DNA from: G965199725 sp965199725
GTDB taxonomy: Bacteria; Pseudomonadota; Gammaproteobacteria; Nitrosococcales; Methylophagaceae
DNA length: 64,000 nucleotides
Assembly: GCA_965199725.1 (NCBI GenBank)
Contig: OZ241321.1
Span: forward strand, 62,001 to 126,000
Reading direction: 5' to 3'
The translations under genes and the position numbers were made by a program. Position 1 is the first letter of the stretch. The number at the start of each line of letters is the position of its first letter. A model generated the notes under the pieces. It saw only the letters and a program-made list of their open reading frames with translations. It had not been told where the DNA came from and ran no database searches. This document shows positions 62,108 to 64,000 of the stretch, piece after piece.

Positions 62108-63877
62108 TTATGCTATTGATAGTAGTACATCCCCGACTTTAACAGTGTCACCTTGCTGCACAGAGATAGCAGAAACCACGCCTGATTTGTCAGCAATAAT
62201 TTGTGTTTCCATTTTCATTGCTTCCAGTATGATAAGTAAGTCACCTTCCTGCACGGTCTGTCCAGCTGTGACTGCAATTTGCCAAACGGTGCCTGCCAAC
62301 GGGGCACTGATGGGGTTATCCCCATGATTTGCTACTGCGTCTACTGATCTTTCAGTCACGGGCGCTATATCGCTGACATCACCACCTTTGCTTATCTGTG
62401 TTATATAGCGCTGGCCGTTAACAGTAATGGTATATGTCTCTTCATCACTATCTATTAAGTTTGTAGCTGGCGCCACGCTTGGCGTAGGTTCAAAAGCATC
62501 CGGATTATCACGATTTTTTAAGAACTGTAAGCCAATCTGGGCAAATAACGTATAAGTTAATACATCATCAATTTCATGCTCGCCAGATCCAAGCTGAAAA
62601 TTATCATCTTCAGCAAGCTGACGTAATTTAGTAGTCAGGTTATCTATTTCTGGATCAAGCAAATCTGCAGGACGACAGCGAATCATATCCTTGCCATTTA
62701 ATACCCGTTGTTGCAATTTTTCATCAAATGCAGCAGGGGCCTCGCCATATTCACCCTTCAGTATGCCTTCTGTTTCCGTTGTGATCCTTTTATAGCGCTC
62801 GCCAGCAAGCACATTGAGTACTGCCTGAGTGCCGACTATCTGTGATGTGGGCGTTACCAGCGGAATATAACCTAAATCTTTGCGCACCCGAGGAATTTCA
62901 GCAAGCACATCGGCAAAACGATCCTGCGCACCCTGTTCGCGTAGCTGATTTTCCATATTGGTGAGCATTCCGCCTGGCACTTGTGCGATAAGGATGCGTG
63001 GATCAATGCCCTTTAATGAACCTTCCCAGCGCATATATTTTTTCCGTACTTCACGAAAATAATCAGCAATTTCCTGCAGCAGATCAATATCGAGACCCGT
63101 ATCATATTCGCTGCCAGCAAAAATAGATACAATCGTTTCAGTAGGTGAGTGACCATAGGTCATTGACATAGAGGAAATCGCAGTATCAACGGTGTCAATA
63201 CCAGCTTCAACACACTTTATAATAGTAGCCGTTGATAATCCAGTGGTTGCATGGGCATGTAATTGCACTGGAATAGTAATATTTTTTTTCAGGCTGGTGA
63301 TGAGATCATAGGCAGAATAAGGCTGAAGCAGACCAGCCATATCTTTAATACACAAAGAATGCGCACCCATCGCTTCAATACGTTTTGCCAAATTAGTCCA
63401 AGTATCAATATTGTGTACCGGGCTTAATGTATAGGCGATAGTGCCCTGTGCGTGTCGGTCATTTTCGCGCACTGCTTTGATGGCAGTTTCCATGTTACGA
63501 CAATCATTCATTGCATCAAACACACGGAACACATCAACACCATTTCTAGCTGCGCGTTCAACAAATTTTGTTACCACATCATCAGCATAATGACGATAGC
63601 CCAGCAAGTTTTGCCCGCGTAGTAGCATTTGCTGAGGTGTATTGGGCATCACTGCCTTCAAGCTACGGATGCGATGCCAAGGGTCTTCACCCAAATAGCG
63701 AATACATGCATCAAATGTGGCGCCGCCCCAGGTTTCAACAGACCAAAACCCAACCCGATCAATTTTCTCGGCTATTGGCAACATATCATCAAGACGAAGA
63801 CGGGTTGCAAATAGTGACTGATGGGCATCACGAAGGACAACATCAGTAATGTTAAGGTTTTTTTTTGCTTTACTCAT
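62108..63877 (-). CDS. oadA: Oxaloacetate decarboxylase alpha subunit (carboxyltransferase with biotinyl domain)
   Basis: A 589-aa protein: HMGL-like TIM-barrel carboxyltransferase (about 1-270, LRDAHQSLFATRLRLDDMLP and the metal-binding HAHATTGLS), PYC/OADA conserved domain (about 290-480), Pro/Ala linker and C-terminal biotinyl domain with the biotinylation site ILEAMKMETQII (Lys about residue 555). Transfers carboxyl from oxaloacetate to biotin for Na+-coupled decarboxylation by OadB. Nine bp separate it from oadB. Confidence 0.95.
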   Translation of the reverse strand: MSKAKKNLNITDVVLRDAHQSLFATRLRLDDMLPIAEKIDRVGFWSVETWGGATFDACIRYLGEDPWHRIRSLKAVMPNTPQQMLLRGQNLLGYRHYADDVVTKFVERAARNGVDVFRVFDAMNDCRNMETAIKAVRENDRHAQGTIAYTLSPVHNIDTWTNLAKRIEAMGAHSLCIKDMAGLLQPYSAYDLITSLKKNITIPVQLHAHATTGLSTATIIKCVEAGIDTVDTAISSMSMTYGHSPTETIVSIFAGSEYDTGLDIDLLQEIADYFREVRKKYMRWEGSLKGIDPRILIAQVPGGMLTNMENQLREQGAQDRFADVLAEIPRVRKDLGYIPLVTPTSQIVGTQAVLNVLAGERYKRITTETEGILKGEYGEAPAAFDEKLQQRVLNGKDMIRCRPADLLDPEIDNLTTKLRQLAEDDNFQLGSGEHEIDDVLTYTLFAQIGLQFLKNRDNPDAFEPTPSVAPATNLIDSDEETYTITVNGQRYITQISKGGDVSDIAPVTERSVDAVANHGDNPISAPLAGTVWQIAVTAGQTVQEGDLLIILEAMKMETQIIADKSGVVSAISVQQGDTVKVGDVLLSIA

Positions 63878-63895
63878 AATATTGCAATCGGTTTA

Positions 63896-64000
63896 TCAGC
63901 GGTGTGACCGGTATTTGTGCACAGCCGCAGACAGAACAGATAGTAATGTTTTATTAGCAGTCATGGCATGGGAAACAACTGCTGTTGGCGAAGGTACACC
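63896..64000 (-). CDS. oadG: Oxaloacetate decarboxylase gamma subunit (C-terminal fragment)
   Basis: The last 34 codons at the window edge read GVPSPTAVVSHAMTANKTLL then SVLSAAVHKYRSHR and a stop. A short hydrophilic tail ending in AAVHKYRSHR is typical of OadG, the small zinc-binding membrane anchor that precedes oadA. Called mainly from position (18 bp before oadA) and this tail; the N-terminal membrane helix lies outside the window. Confidence 0.7.
   Translation of the reverse strand, partial: GVPSPTAVVSHAMTANKTLLSVLSAAVHKYRSHR

Overview
This AT-rich window reads as the chromosome of a gammaproteobacterium, probably a methylotroph or methanotroph (Methylococcales-like). Evidence for the class is the gene order rpoE-rseA-rseB-rseC-mucD, lepA-lepB-DUF4845-rnc-era-recO-pdxJ-acpS, dapA-bamC-MBL-purC, and purN-purM/DUF2066-pgsA-like-perM-hda. 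Evidence for methylotrophy is a complete formaldehyde-activating enzyme gene (fae), plus moaA and fdhD, which fit a molybdenum formate dehydrogenase. The lineage is an inference; no rRNA gene is present.

Layout. 1-6.07 kb: a leftward Cus-type heavy-metal efflux operon (cusC-cusB-cusA, cusB carrying a fused CusF-like tail) headed by a small Cys/His protein gene. 6.2-8.8 kb: a GHKL ATPase gene broken by one amber codon and one 65-bp tandem duplication. 8.9-11.5 kb: two valine-catabolism-type genes. 11.8-23.2 kb: the envelope-stress operon and a long housekeeping run. 23.2-25.06 kb: a truncated-hemoglobin pseudogene, fae and a pilin-like remnant. 25.09-31.79 kb: a 6.65-kb integrated element in tRNA-Pro(GGG), bounded by 49-bp direct repeats, with integrase, pentapeptide-repeat membrane protein, a C4-like antisense RNA, an AntA/AntB antirepressor, a holin-like protein, a frameshifted DUF5675 gene and a YjiK-like gene. 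32.0-37.2 kb: two paralogous GAF-LuxR regulators flanking a leftward operon of a periplasmic cupin, an unrecognised 510-aa exported protein and a TorF-like porin. 37.3-41.3 kb: nrdAB with a double NrdR box. 42.0-44.5 kb: a decayed islet of three pseudogenes between two imperfect copies of the dapA promoter/5' end. 44.5-64 kb: dapA-bamC-walJ-purC, tRNA-Ser(UGA), yccA-like, moaA-fdhD, peroxiredoxin, dksA, assorted small genes, purine genes, hda, and the biotin-dependent oxaloacetate decarboxylase Na+ pump oadGAB cut by the right edge.

Several genes are inactivated by small lesions (GHKL ATPase, truncated hemoglobin, pilin, DUF5675 and three islet genes) while the core operons are intact, so accessory functions are being lost. 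This could fit a host-associated or recently specialised lineage.

The most interesting parts are (i) the leader of the antirepressor gene, where a ~74-nt C4-like RNA, a complementary middle segment and the antirepressor ribosome-binding site form a three-part b-a / a'-b' / b-a pairing array; (ii) the regulator-flanked cupin / unknown / porin operon, a candidate undescribed envelope system; and (iii) the decayed islet framed by duplicated dapA upstream sequence.
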